Of a stretch of DNA of 64,000 bases, positions 34,428 through 46,500 are shown in pieces. The notes beneath the pieces are model-generated. The model had not been told where the DNA came from. It ran no database searches and was given only the letters and a program-made list of their open reading frames with translations. The translations under genes were made by a program, and so were the position numbers. Source of the stretch: Triatoma infestans (Eukaryota > Arthropoda > Insecta > Hemiptera > Reduviidae); the NCBI GenBank assembly GCA_011037195.1, contig JAAEAF010000096.1, positions 62,001 to 126,000 of the forward strand, read 5' to 3'. Position 1 is the stretch's first letter. Each line of letters begins with the position of its first letter.

Positions 34428-35738
34428 GTTGGTATTATGTACCTTCTCAAAATACAACGAAGAATTGCATATACCTCAGCGTGGAAAACAGTGGTCCACT
34501 CACCAAGATGCACCACCAAATGGTCTCCCGTCTCAAAATAGACGGCAGCTCCAGACTTACCATCCATTCTGGAACCGCCCGTGTAGCGCCGGAGATAATT
34601 CCGGATTAACTCAGGAATCACACCTGACGGTCCCATGCTTAACCAATTTTCCCTAGAAAGTAGCCTAACTCTGTAGGAGTGATCAAAAACAAAAGTCTTC
34701 AACACCCTATCAGAAGGGAAACCTGTAATGGGCACCCTTAAAAGCATCTTGCGATAAATGGTACAATGACCATATCGCTTACCCTGCCAAAAACCTGCCT
34801 GTTTAATTCTGTAACAGGCTTTCATTGCCTGTTTTTCACCACCACAAGAAGAGATGGAATTTCCAACAAAGTCTCCATAGATGCGGTCAGTGTAGTCCGA
34901 AATGCACCAGTCACCGCCAGAAAGCCAAGAGTTGGATATCCTCACGCAGCTGTCTAGCAGATCGTGTTTCAATGCGACGCCACCGCACTAAAGCCGCATA
35001 TAATAGCCTAGGTTTAATAACCATGCAATAAATCCAGAACATCGTCTTGGGAGTGATCTCCCAGTTCTTACCTACAACTCTTCGACATTGCCAAAAGGAA
35101 ATTACTGCCTTTTGATGCTGTGTCTTAACATGTTCCGACCAGGTCAATTTGCTGTTGAGAACTACTCCAAGGAACTTCACTGATTTACTAATCTGTATGG
35201 AAGTAACCTAGCAACCTAGGATCTTCAATAGAATTACCTGGGTCTTATTAGGATTACTGAAAATACCTTTATGCTGTTCCAACAATATACCATGTTAAGG
35301 GCGCTTTGCAATAAGTCCGAGATAGTAAACAGACAACGCCCCAACAATAAAATAACATCATCGGCATACGCTTTGCACATAAAATCTCTATGAATTCATC
35401 CTAGCCAAAAAGTCATCCACGACGGCACACCACAGTTTTGGTGAGAGACAACCACCTTGAGTGCATCCTCTCCCCGCTTGTTCTATCATGGTCCGCCAGC
35501 CAAGAGAAGCCAGAATGACCCTACTCCTAAGATAGACACCTATCCAATTAATTAAGACGGGATGTATACCTTTTCGTACTAAGCCATCTTCGAGAGCATC
35601 AAACGATACTCTGTCAAATGCCCCCTCAACATCAAAGAAACACCCTAGGGCATATTCTTTAATCTCCAGATCAGATTCTATCCTTCCGATGAGACAATGC
35701 AAAGCAGTCTCTGTCGACTTACCTACAGTATAGTAACC
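34428..35738 (-). pseudogene. RNase H-class LINE, RT C-terminal part and RNase H start
   Basis: Minus-strand pieces: 'KSTETALHCLIGRIESDLEI' and 'CFFDVEGAFDRVSFDAL' (35700-35590), 'GCTQGGCLSPKLW' (35450), 'CKAYADDVILL' (35355), 'MKFLGVVLNSKLTWSEHV' (35180), 'PKTMFWIYCMVIKPRLLYA' (35040), then RNase H start 'SGAAVYFETGDHLVV' (34555). It stops abruptly at about 34428 inside RNase H, where Jockey endonuclease sequence begins. Loss of the 3' rather than 5' end is unusual for a LINE. Confidence 0.8.
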
Positions 35739-37066
35739 CAAGGGGCAGTGGTGTGGTGGACAAGACCTTTCAGATGGGGGAAAGGGGGGTTGCGGCGCTT
35801 GGAAGTGTTCCAAGGCTGGCCTGCCTGAGCACGACGGGTGCCTTGGTGACTACTCCCACTGCGGTCTTGGAGGTTCTTGACCTTCCACCACTCCATATCT
35901 ACGTCCAAGGCATTGCTAGGGCAGTCGTGGCTCGACTGCAACAGAGACAGTTTCCCATTTATCCCAGGCATAGTGGGAAATACCAGGAACTATGCGAGGA
36001 GTTGGAGACAGACACGATATTAGGCTGCCTTCGGATATAATACTCCTAGACTTCCAAAAACCCTTCAAAGTCTTGATTTAGGCAGAGGGGCATAGAAGGA
36101 CGAGCCGCCAATTTCAGGCGAATCTATGTGGTACACGGTCGGATGTAGGATGGAGGAAGGAGTGGGAGCCGGCGTGTACGGGCTCATCCGAGATGTGATA
36201 CCTCGGTGAGCCTGGGAAGACTAGCCAAGGACTTTCAGACGGAGCTAGTCGCAATTATTACCTGCGCCGCCGAAGTAAGAAGACGGGGAGTGCATAACTC
36301 CAGAATCATCATTTATTCGGATAGCCAGGCTGCCCGCGCGCAATTGACTCGTGGGAGATCAACTCAAGGCTGGTGTGGGATGCCAAGGTGCACTTAGGGA
36401 AATCAGTAGCCATAATAAGGTCTTCCGGTTTTGGGTACCTGGGCATTCGGGTTATAGAGGCAATGAGGCGGCAGATCGTTTGGCTCGGGAGGGTTCCATT
36501 GGAACATTAGGACATGGATGCACGACCGATCAAGGGAAATAGTGGGCCAAATCCCCAGGCCAAAGGCAGGCGAAAACGTTTATTCATAGCTACTCGCCCA
36601 GGCTAACTGCAGAATTACTCCAACTAGGCCGGATGGCCATAAGGATAGCGGTTGGCGTTCTCACTGGCCACTGCAGACTCAATAAGCACATGCAACGCAT
36701 GGGCCTGGCAACGGATAGCCTGTATAGGTTTTGTCAGGAAGAACAGGAAACAGCACTGCGCGTGCTGTGTCAGTGCGAGGAACTTGTGTGGCTGAGGTAT
36801 CGCCTGTTTGGAGAGGAGAAGCTGTCGCCTGCAAGCCTTAGCCAGAGGCCCCTCTCGGGTCTATTAAGTCTATTAAGGCAGACAGGCTGGAGAGGGTGTT
36901 GTGATGGCAGGTCCTCTAAATTGATCTCGTGGAAGCCTCCCCAGTCTCCACAGTTCAACTAAGGACAGGGCTGGAGAGCGGTGTCCAACTTAGGGGGTGC
37001 CACAAAAGACCCTTGGGGGATGCGGTGGCGAGGCTGAAGAGCCAATCACCCATAGAATTTTATCTA
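35739..37066 (+). pseudogene. Second RNase H-class LINE, 3' part, inserted in the first
   Basis: The plus strand, clearly more GC-rich than its surroundings, reads 'PRLACLSTTGALVTTPTA' and 'LDLPPLHIYV' (end of reverse transcriptase, 35800-35915). RNase H follows with 'IIIYSDSQAARAQL' (36305) and 'FWVPGHSGYRGNEAADRLA' (36428). The tail is 'VLTGHCRLNKHMQRMGL' (36655) with a CX2C/H-type 'ALRVLCQCEEL'. It ends near 37060 in a 'gggggatgcggtggcgaggc' 3' UTR. It splits the minus-strand LINE reverse transcriptase between its GR and STET motifs. Confidence 0.8.
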
Positions 37067-37373
37067 GTCTACCTACAGAGTAAGCATGTTGGTTAGGATG
37101 GAGTGGATGATCCCTAAATGGGCCATACCTATCCACTAACCTTTCCAAAGTTTTCAAGAGATAAGACATAAGACTAATAGGTCTAAATGCCTTAGGGTCA
37201 GAGTAGCCACTCCTTCCCGCTTGGGATTGAAGACTACCCTTACATCTCTCCATAATGTTGGTACATAACCAAACATTAAACATCTTTAAAAATTCTTAAC
37301 AAAACCTTCGTCAGCACATCCCCCCCATTTTGCAACAGACAGGGATAAACCCCATCCGGGCCAGGTGACTTAA
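37067..37373 (-). pseudogene. RNase H-class LINE, N-terminal RT part
   Basis: The minus strand holds 'SPGPDGVYPCLLQ' (about 37365) and 'PKAFRPISLMSYLLKTLERL' (37190-37140), then 'LHPNQHAYSVGR'. These are the first RT blocks that should precede the part at 35738. A stop or shift lies near 37300. The left neighbour is the inserted plus-strand LINE. Confidence 0.75.
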
Positions 37374-37689
37374 AAAGTGAGAAATTTGTATTGTTAAATA
37401 CTCAATTAATACAAAATTTCACATATCAATTTTTTCGTTCCTAAAAATTTACAGCATATTTATATTGTTTATGTTCAAAAGCTAAAAATATTTACACTAT
37501 TATTGAAAAATAATGCAGAATTTGTAAAGGACGATACTTGAACTTGTTTGAACATGCATATACTTCCCTGAACAGAATAGCAATAGTACGTGAGCAGAGC
37601 GCTGCTTCAGGTTGTGTGTGAACATGCATAGACTTGCTTAAAAATATATATATATCCTTAAGGAGCGGCAATTTGTCTTTTTGTCTGGG
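37374..37689. other. AT-rich spacer inside the nested element cluster
   Basis: No recognisable sequence. It contains an (AT)n-type run near 37640-37655. Confidence 0.35.
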
Positions 37690-37856
37690 GCGATAACCGG
37701 TAGAGCGGGCGCTGGGCTGAGATAAGTATGTTTAAGCTGTCGGTCGCCATCAGTAATCTGGTTTTCTCTTCCTAGGAGCCCCTACAGCTCACTGTCCGGA
37801 GGCCGGCAGTGCACTGAGAAAGCTCCGGGCGCAAATGACCACAGATGTTGAGACGC

Positions 37857-37890
<34 letters not shown>
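37690..37890 (+). mobile_element. SINE family A with internal deletion and long poly-A tail
   Basis: A degraded head ('ataaccggtagagcgggcgc') is followed by the body from 'ctaggagcccctacagctca' through 'ggaggccggcagtgcactga'. The middle block is missing compared with other copies. It ends in an uninterrupted run of about 30 A (37861-37890). The long pure A tail suggests this is one of the younger copies. Confidence 0.7.
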
Positions 37891-37894
<4 letters not shown>

Positions 37895-37899
37895 TCTGG

Positions 37900-39660
37900 T
37901 ACCTACCATTGTTATTGATAGTTCGGCATCCCCAGTATATATGTATGTTTGCTGTTGAGATCTCCTAGTAACAGTGTACTGTTCCGTGTAAAAATGTTTT
38001 GAAAGTCGTCTTACAGAAGTCTAGTTTTCGGTCTTAGATAGGCAGATAGAATTATTAGAGGATCTGTTTGGGTAGCTACCTGAATAGCCTGAAGATTAGT
38101 TAATGGAATTAAAGGGAATACCTGGTGTTTAATGCTTCTTTTCTCGCAGAGGGCGAATCCTCCTAAAGCTCTACGTGTTTGTCAGTCAGTTCGGTAGGTA
38201 TTAAATCCTGTGATTTTAAGTCGGTCATTTTGGTGGTGAGGTGTGTCTCTGTTTCGCATGCTATGTCAATATTGCACCTGGTCAGGAAGTCGGAAAATCC
38301 AGAAGTTCATGTCTTTAGTCCGTTGGCGTTCCTGTCAACTAATGTTAAATTGTGAGTACGAAGCTATGACTGTCCATTTTTAGGTAATATGAAGCTTTGA
38401 ATGAGTTAATGATTAATTGTTTTAGATGAGGAATAATAGGTGTGATTATCGGCATGATTAGGTCTTTAACAAAAATGGTTACAGGAGGGGATGAACTGTT
38501 AGAAGAGCTGAGGTACTTCTCCTAGTCCAGTAGTTTGGTGTTGAGCTTGAGGGAGTCTTGAGGAGGAGTTCTAGATATCTGAAGTGACTTGGTGAGGATT
38601 CCTTCTTGTTTACATGTGTTGCTGGATATTGTTGGTTCCTTAAGAGCTGTGTTTTCGTAAGTAGCGTGAATTGTTTCGATTGAACATGATCATTAATGTT
38701 TGGCAGTCACTGCAGTTCCTGTATGTTCTCCATTGGAATTTATGCATCGTAGTGTCTCTATAGGTGGCGATTTGGGCAAACAGTAAAGTGATGGTCGCCT
38801 GCCTCATTTTACACATTTGGGATAATTTTTAGTATGGCCAAACTGTTGGCATTAGTACATTGTGGGATACGATTTATTTTCCTTTTTGGTTCACCTGTAA
38901 CTGTATTGAATAACAGAGACGTGATAACTGAAATATGGCTTTACCTTTATCATTGTTTTCTAAAACTATTGCACATAGGAGATCTATGTCGAGGTTTATA
39001 TTTTTTATTTAGTAGTCTAGTTACAGAGATTGCAGGATAGTTTTGTGATAATTCTTCAAATATTTCTACATCTTTGACTGAGTATAATCTTCTTATAATT
39101 ACCGATAATTTTTGTCTTCTAGATTTACAAATGTATAGTAGTGGATTCCAGTATCGTCATAAAATTTTGTGAATTTCCTAAAGTCGTTTAAATTTTTTAA
39201 CATAACTTTTATTTTGACACAACAGTGTTTCGAAAGATGAGGCAATTGTATTTTTTCTTTCGTCAGTTATTGCATGGTATTCTTATGTGCTGATTCTAAG
39301 TATTGGGGGGTTTGTTTAAATTGTTGGTTGTTTGAGGTTCATTTGTTCCTACATTAGTTAAAAGTGAATATTTATTATGAGTCGGTATTTGTGATTGGTA
39401 GAAAACATATGATTTTCTGTGGCTACCTTATAGCGATGGCTGGTCTACTTGCATTGCTTGCTTGTTATATTTAGTAAGCCGTGGAAAATCTGATTTTAAG
39501 TTTAAACCTAAAATATTCCGAATTTCTTTAATACATGGTTTTTAGTAAGTATCAGGTGTACCGCACTCATATATTCAGTAACACTTTCTTCGAAATTGTC
39601 AATTGCTTCTTGTGCCCATTGGGTTAATACTTGTCCTTTCTTAATACTCATTTTTACGAG
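37900..39660 (-). pseudogene. Jockey-like LINE: ORF1 (gag) and endonuclease N-terminal part
   Basis: On the minus strand an ORF1 start ATG lies at 39651 ('MSIKKGQVLTQWAQEAI'). Gag zinc-knuckle sequence lies near 38830-38720 ('GHTKNYPKCVK', 'RCINSNGEHTG'). The endonuclease starts near 38360 ('LVDRNANGLKT', 'RCNIDIACETETHLT') and runs to 'YWGCRTINNNGR' at about 37920. Stops are frequent. The missing endonuclease end and the RT resume at 34427. Confidence 0.7.
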
Positions 39661-42600
39661 TGAGCTGGCTTGTTTCTTTCTATCATGAAACTTATTCTAA
39701 TTGCTGTATTTTTTAAGGTTTTTGAATTTTTTATTTTCACCGCTACAAATGTGTGTAAGTGTGTCAAAGTCTATTGAATATTATCATTTTCATCATTATA
39801 TATGGATAGATATTACCAGGTAATTAACGATTATTTTGCATTTCGTATTAATTTGAATTTACTATGAACAGTGTTCCTTTTAGATTTTTTTTTTCAAATA
39901 GCTATGTGGTTTTGCAATAGATAAAGGGTACAAGTAAAAAATGTAGAATATGGCTAGATTGCTAAAGGGATTAATATTGCTTTCAAAAAACCTGCAGAAT
40001 GCGCCACCGTTCGGCCAAACCCGATTTTAGCCCATGGTGTATTATTTATATTATGGAGAATTCGGAATGCTTCTATTTGTTTCCTAAGTACAGTTTTTGA
40101 ATTAAATAAGAAATAATGTTCATTGAAAAGTTACCATCGATTTTATGAAACAAGTCAACATCGCTGAGAAACATCGATTATTTCTTGTTATTGACAGACC
40201 TTGTTAAGGGGTTCATAATACAACCATAATAATGCAGAATGTTATCTTTAGCATTTTATATCTTCTACTAAAGTGGCTGATTGTAACTTTGTTCCGAGAA
40301 ATTCATTATTTGGGGGTTGTGACCCCCCAAAAATGTTGTCCATGACTAAGTCCATGCTTTCTTCACAAGACTTCTGCAAAGAGTATTGTTTGAATAAATA
40401 TTATGTAAACCATTTCTTCTTCGATCGCCCCCTTTCCACCTTTAAACTGGAACATATTAGAGCAGCTTCATAGCACTTCTATTTTTGCATTGCACATTAT
40501 ATCTGTATTCGGCACAGGTCGCAGTCTGCTGCCACAAAATTACAAAGCAAAAAGGTAGTTGTTCCAGCTCCAAAGCGGGTAGAGAGGAACACTCAAACAA
40601 CCGACAGAAGCTTGTCGAGTCTCGAATATGACACAAAAATTCCCAAATCAGGCATGCTACTGTAAATTTAGAGGAAAACGAGCACATTCTCCTTCATTTC
40701 AAGCAAATAAAGCTCTTCCACATCAGAAGTCCGTAAGAAAAAGGCTCCGCAGCTGACCCTGATGAAAGAGGTATAAAAAGAAATAATTATGCGAGTAAAT
40801 AAAGTTGGTTCTTTATTTTTTTTTTAAAAATGAAAAATATACAAACTATGGCATCCAGTTGAGAAAAAAAAGGTGGTTGAAATTATTATTATTATCAATT
40901 ATTATTGGTGTAATGGGCGGGCTTCATATCTACATTATATTTAGATACGACAAAATATATTGAGAGTTTCCGAGCAGTTGTATGCCTGTGAAAATCTTGC
41001 TGCAAGTTAGAAATTTTTGTCATATATTCTAAATATTTCAGGAAAAATAAGTGTTTTTTCAATCATTAGATATTAATGTGACTATTAAAAATTTTAAATA
41101 TTTTTAAGTGCTAATTGAAGTAGCCTGCATTTTCTTTCTATTAGCATTTTTGCAAAAGCCCAATGTGACTCTTATGAATTTCAATTGAAAAACAAAACAT
41201 TAAATGTTTAATAAGAAAACAGAAATATAATTTGAATAAAATACAAAATAATGATTTCTTCCATATTTTTATTTTGGCTAGCAAGCATAATTGTGCTAGT
41301 TTAAGTATCCTTTAATTTATTTTTTTATTATTTATTTCTCACAATCTCAGTCTATAATGTTTCAATGGAATGTAGAAAATTAATTACAAATATTTATTAA
41401 TTTGTCAAGTTCTATAAACAAAAATTAATTACTTAAAACTTAAGTTTGCTCTTTAAAAATATTTTTTTAATTTTCCTAATTTAGGAAGCTCTAATAAATT
41501 TTATTTCATTAATTAAAAATAGACTGACCATAATCCTTTGTTTATTGGCTTAAACATCTTAGTTTTAATATATAAACACTTATTGTCATAAGTGTATGTA
41601 ATAATGTCCCTTTTTCTATGAACAGTTAAAACAAGCCTAATTCTGATCATACCTATGAACAAATTATTGTCTATATTAATAAACTATTCCTAAACACTGC
41701 TATGAACCTTAATAGTGCTAATTTTTATTCTCTGCACTCGTTTAGTTTGTAGCGTGCTGAAAAAGATTTCTATATCTGGAGAGGTATTCTGAATATTTTC
41801 TGAAATACATGAATTGAAAATCTTTCTTACATTTTGCCGGAGTTTTAGCAAACAATGCGGTAGAGTTTTCTTCTGTTTAATTATAAATATGGCATCATGA
41901 ATAAAGGTTTTCTATTTTGATTATAGCATGAGAATTTACAAAAAGAAATGTAGATTAAATGTTGACAATACTAATTAATTACAAAATAGTTATTTTGGAA
42001 TGTCATCTACTTCATCTAGCTTTTACAGGATGATAAAAATTTATTGCTTAACGTTAACACCGTCTAGGTTAAAAAAAAAAAAAATGCATTAAGATGTGCC
42101 AGTACCATACCTAGAATACAGCTTGCTGTGATAAACGTGAAAAGAGTTTTATAATTTATATCATATATAATTCTAGGGATTTTCAAAAAGTTCCCAGACA
42201 ATGTATGTAATTAAAAAACACATTGAATTGAATGAAGTGATTTATTTTCCCACAAACAGTCACATTTTTTCCAAGTGGTGTCACCCTTTTATACTTTATC
42301 TTACCGGAGGAAATTGATTAATCACTTGTTCCTGTGCTATCCATATAAATAAGGTTTTCTTTGATCTCAATACGTCAGGTTTGATCCAATCTAATTAAAT
42401 TAAAAAACCCATCTGTAACCGTATTTCAAATTTCATTGAATATACATGTTAATAAATGCAAGGGATATTTTAAAAAAATGACATAATACCATACACGTTA
42501 CTATCGTATAGCACTGTGTCGGGAATACCTGATAAAACAAGTTTATGATGATCATAGCAATTAATTATAAATATAGAATTATGTTTACAAATATAAACCA

Positions 42601-43433
42601 TTTTCTGGGGAACTTTTTGAACACCCTACATTATAAATGAACTTTATGAAGTTTCAATTCTGTCTCGTCTTTCTCTGATGGAGTTATGGTCAGCCAATTA
42701 AAAGATTGTTCTATTTAATGTTAATTTTTTTTTTTGTTCTAACAAATTTAATTCATTTTATCACAAAGCAAATATTGCTTAACAAATAAAAAAAGTTGAA
42801 CTTTGATTAAAAAAACAAAAAAAAAACAAAAATAAATAAATATCCATATTCTAAAAAATAAATTACCCTTTTCCTTTTTTTCATATAATTTAAAAATGGC
42901 ATTCTCTTTAAAACATTAAACTTTCTTTTGCTAGTAACAAATAAATAGACATTTTAATTATTTAACAATTATAAATCTATGCATTGTATTTTATTTAAAT
43001 AGGCCTAAGTAAGTGTGTTCTTCACGTTATTATTATTATTAAGTAGTTTTTTTTCGTTATTTCCTTTTTTATTCTGTTTTAAATTATACGACTAGTTTTC
43101 CTTAAGTACATACATACATATATATATATGTATATTCATTATGAACATATATATATATATTATTACTTCAGTATATAATTATTAAAGACTTATGCAAATG
43201 TATTTTATACAATTTATTTGCACCTAATTTATTCACAAAAAAAATCAAAAATAAAACAGATCTACTTTACACATCTATTTACATAAATAAAATTAATTAC
43301 TATTTATATTTATATATATATAGTTTGTACAAATGGAATGGATGAAATAAATAAATATTAGGCAAGGAAACTTGAAATGTTTCAAAATACTTCTACAATC
43401 CATATCGCTTTTCTTCTTCTTCTTCAATACTTT
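39661..43433. other. AT-rich intergenic or 3' flanking sequence of the myosin gene
   Basis: No coding is recognised. The most complex part is 40270-40830, with higher GC and two small ORFs on opposite strands but no family resemblance. TA and ATT microsatellites lie at 40880-40910, 43025-43040 and 43115-43165. Several minus-strand AATAAA signals (for example 43213-43218, read as TTTATT) could end the myosin transcript, but the polyadenylation site cannot be fixed from sequence. Confidence 0.45.
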
Positions 43434-43556
43434 TTATATCTTTTTAAGATTTGACAACTTAATTGCTTCAGGTATTTCAATATCTTCAAGGCGTATTTTA
43501 GATGGATTAAATGGAAATTCTAGAGCAAATGTCTCGTTTATGTCCATCATTAGCGC
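43434..43556 (-). CDS. didum: Myosin V last exon, stop codon
   Basis: '[20 protein letters not shown]' then '[20 protein letters not shown]' and TAA at 43434-43436. It matches the vertebrate C-terminus '[20 protein letters not shown]'. The acceptor is acag. Confidence 0.96.
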   Translation of the reverse strand, partial: ALMMDINETFALEFPFNPSKIRLEDIEIPEAIKLSNLKKI

Positions 43557-46500
43557 CTGTAAAGGAAGAAAAAATAGAAATTAAAAGGAAACAGAACTCA
43601 CTTACATCCAAACGACTGAACAATTTTCTACTAAGTTTACATTTAATTGTCTTTCAATGGGCATCTGCAAAGTATAATATGTTTACTTCATCAAATAACC
43701 CCCAAACAATCACTTTTGTAAATCGAGAAAAATAAAAACGAAAATATGTCAAATTGCACTTCCGGTAAAGGATTTCGACCGATATGAATACCCTATCTAT
43801 CGGAAATCCATCGATCTCGGAATATTCCTCCATCTAACTGATTAATTCCTCCAGACTGTAATGAAATTTATGTAAAGAAATTGATATCCACTTTTAAAAT
43901 TTCTGTCACATACTACACCAATAGCCCAAAAATTAATATGTTCTCATGTCGGCTTAATATATGAAGACCAGACTACATCACTAAAAGTGAAATATCAGTA
44001 TCTCCACACAATCTAACGAACCAAATACTGAATCTGAGGATAGTGGAATATCCGAAAAACCTGAGTTTCATTCTCACACCCTCTCCTCTCTCTCGTGTAC
44101 ACACATACACAGGCACACATGCGATAAATCTGTATTTACTTAATATAATTGCATTCTACAAATTTGTGCATTTATTAACAATAACAATTTCCTTAAGTAC
44201 TATAAGGTTTACTTTATTTCAGTGTTTAGTAGTTTGTATATTTTGTAATTATTTATTTTCATTTTATCTTAAAAATTACGTTACATTTTATTATATCAAC
44301 AAATAGAAATGTTTTTTAATTATTTTGTTATATGGTATACGAGGGTAATCAATAAGTAACGACACAAATCGCTGTAGCTCAGAAACGGTTTGTTTAATCA
44401 ATCCAATAGTTTCAGTGCGTGAAGTTGGCATCCTTGTACTTAGTTTCTCATCAGCTGCTCGAGAGTATTTGGTAAGCATAGCCTCAAGTGAATTCAGTTA
44501 ACAATAGCGAGTCCTCTCGAGGATTGCACCTCGGAAGAACAACGCTCAGTGATTAGATCTTAGTTGCAGAGGATATCAAAGATAGTGAAAGCATAATGAA
44601 AATGTACGGGAATAATTGTTTGAACCGTTCGAACATTTACAATGGGTAGAACAGTTTAAAAGTGGCCTTATAAGTGTCTAAGACGACCGGTTGAAGTTGC
44701 AACTTCCTCCCTCGCATTTCGCTTTAACGCGTTAATTCAGGACAAAAGGCGTATTACTGTTGAAGTGATAGCTGAAGAAGTGCACGCGAGTGTTGGAACT
44801 GGCCATAACATTATTCAGAATAAGCTGCAGTACAAGAAAACGTGAGCGAGATGGGTTCCAAAACAACTTACGGACGCCCACAAAGAAACCAGGTTTCATA
44901 TCACTCAACAGTTGAAAGAACGATGTTCCTATAGCCTTGACTCACCCCACTTCCATTTGTTTGGACCCCTTAAAGAGGCTCTGCAGGGGAAACATTTTCA
45001 ATACGATGAAGTTAAAAATCAGGGGCAAAAGTGGCTTCGAGATCAACCCAAAGAATTTTATGCCATAGGCATACGCAAATTAGAAGAACGATGGGACAAA
45101 TGCATAAATGTTGCTGGGAAGTATGTTGAAAAGTAGCCAAAGTTTTGGTATTGATTGAACAAAATCGTTTATGAGTTACAGCGATTTGTCTCGTTACTTA
45201 CTGAATGACCCTCGTATATGCAATGTAGTACATCTTTGTGGAACTTGCTAAAGCAAAGTTTATTTGAACATTCTCTAAAGTGTGTTTTTCTTAGAATTCA
45301 AAAATACTTACATTGCTTGAATCTTTTCTATTTTCTGCAAGAAATGCTGTAATATTTGCAATAAATTTTTCGGATACATTTTCTTCATAAGAATCCAATG
45401 GTGTATACATGTTCAATAATTTCAAAATCTGAAAATGAAAAATGCAATAATTACAATTATTAGTTTACTTGTTTCTGGGCGTCGATCATTTGATAATTTA
45501 TGTTTTAAGCCGTTGGACATCACTTCATTTCAGTAATAATAATAATCACTAATCAATTTTTGTGATTCTAATTTCCATATATTACGCAAAATCTATGGAA
45601 ACCATCCAAGGATATCTGTTAGAAATGGTGGTAATATAAAACAGAAAATATTGTGAGATATATTACTAAGAATTAATGGAAATGGGTGTATGTATGTAGA
45701 GGCCGCTAAGGAAACAATCCCTGGCTAGGTAAGTCTACTGCGAGAAAGCTGAATCCATAAAAAGAGATTACCGTTTACTTTATCTACCTCAACTACTTAT
45801 GCCAGAAGACACTGGTTTTTCCGTACTAAAAAATAAATTTTAACTGCTCTCTCTCTCTGAGATAACCAGAGACGCTGAGCGCTGTGGAAACAAGAAAATC
45901 ATCGGCTCCTTTGTCTGTGCTTCCTCTGTCTATTGCATTTCCACGAACAAATTAACTTTCTGTATGTGAATGTACAATGACGTCATCAAATGAAGATGGA
46001 TGAAGAAAGTTATGGGAGCAACTAGTAAAAGGGAGCAATCCCATTCCTGGAGATCTCCTAAGAGAATGGGGTATGGCCACATCTAGATTGGATATCTATA
46101 TCTTCAATCCCATATGCGAGAATGGGCCTCGAGGTCCTCATCTGTCCTCTCTAATTCCGAAAAATACATGAACTGACTCCTCCATAAGAACATGTTCAAG
46201 TATCTAAGGTGTTCTAACTAGGATCGATTACATCGGTGTGGAAGGAAAGCTCTTCAGTCAAGAATGGGTGTAGGATACATAATAACAACATACTAAAAAC
46301 CACAATATAATCGGACAACTTTGAGATCAAGTTATGCTATTATCTGCTTAGTTACATTGATGTAACCACCACATAAGCATGAGTAGCAACCCTAAGAAAC
46401 ATGCAGGTTATTAATGGAAATCTCGAATATCCACATCAAAGTTACTCACGATTTATCTCTCCAGTAGTAAATATTTCCCCCGGGAATTAAGCGAGTCTTT

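Noticed and set aside
36990..37283. A single 97-codon minus-strand gene
   Set aside because: Only the right part (above 37067) is LINE reverse transcriptase; the left part is the antisense of the inserted LINE's 3' UTR.
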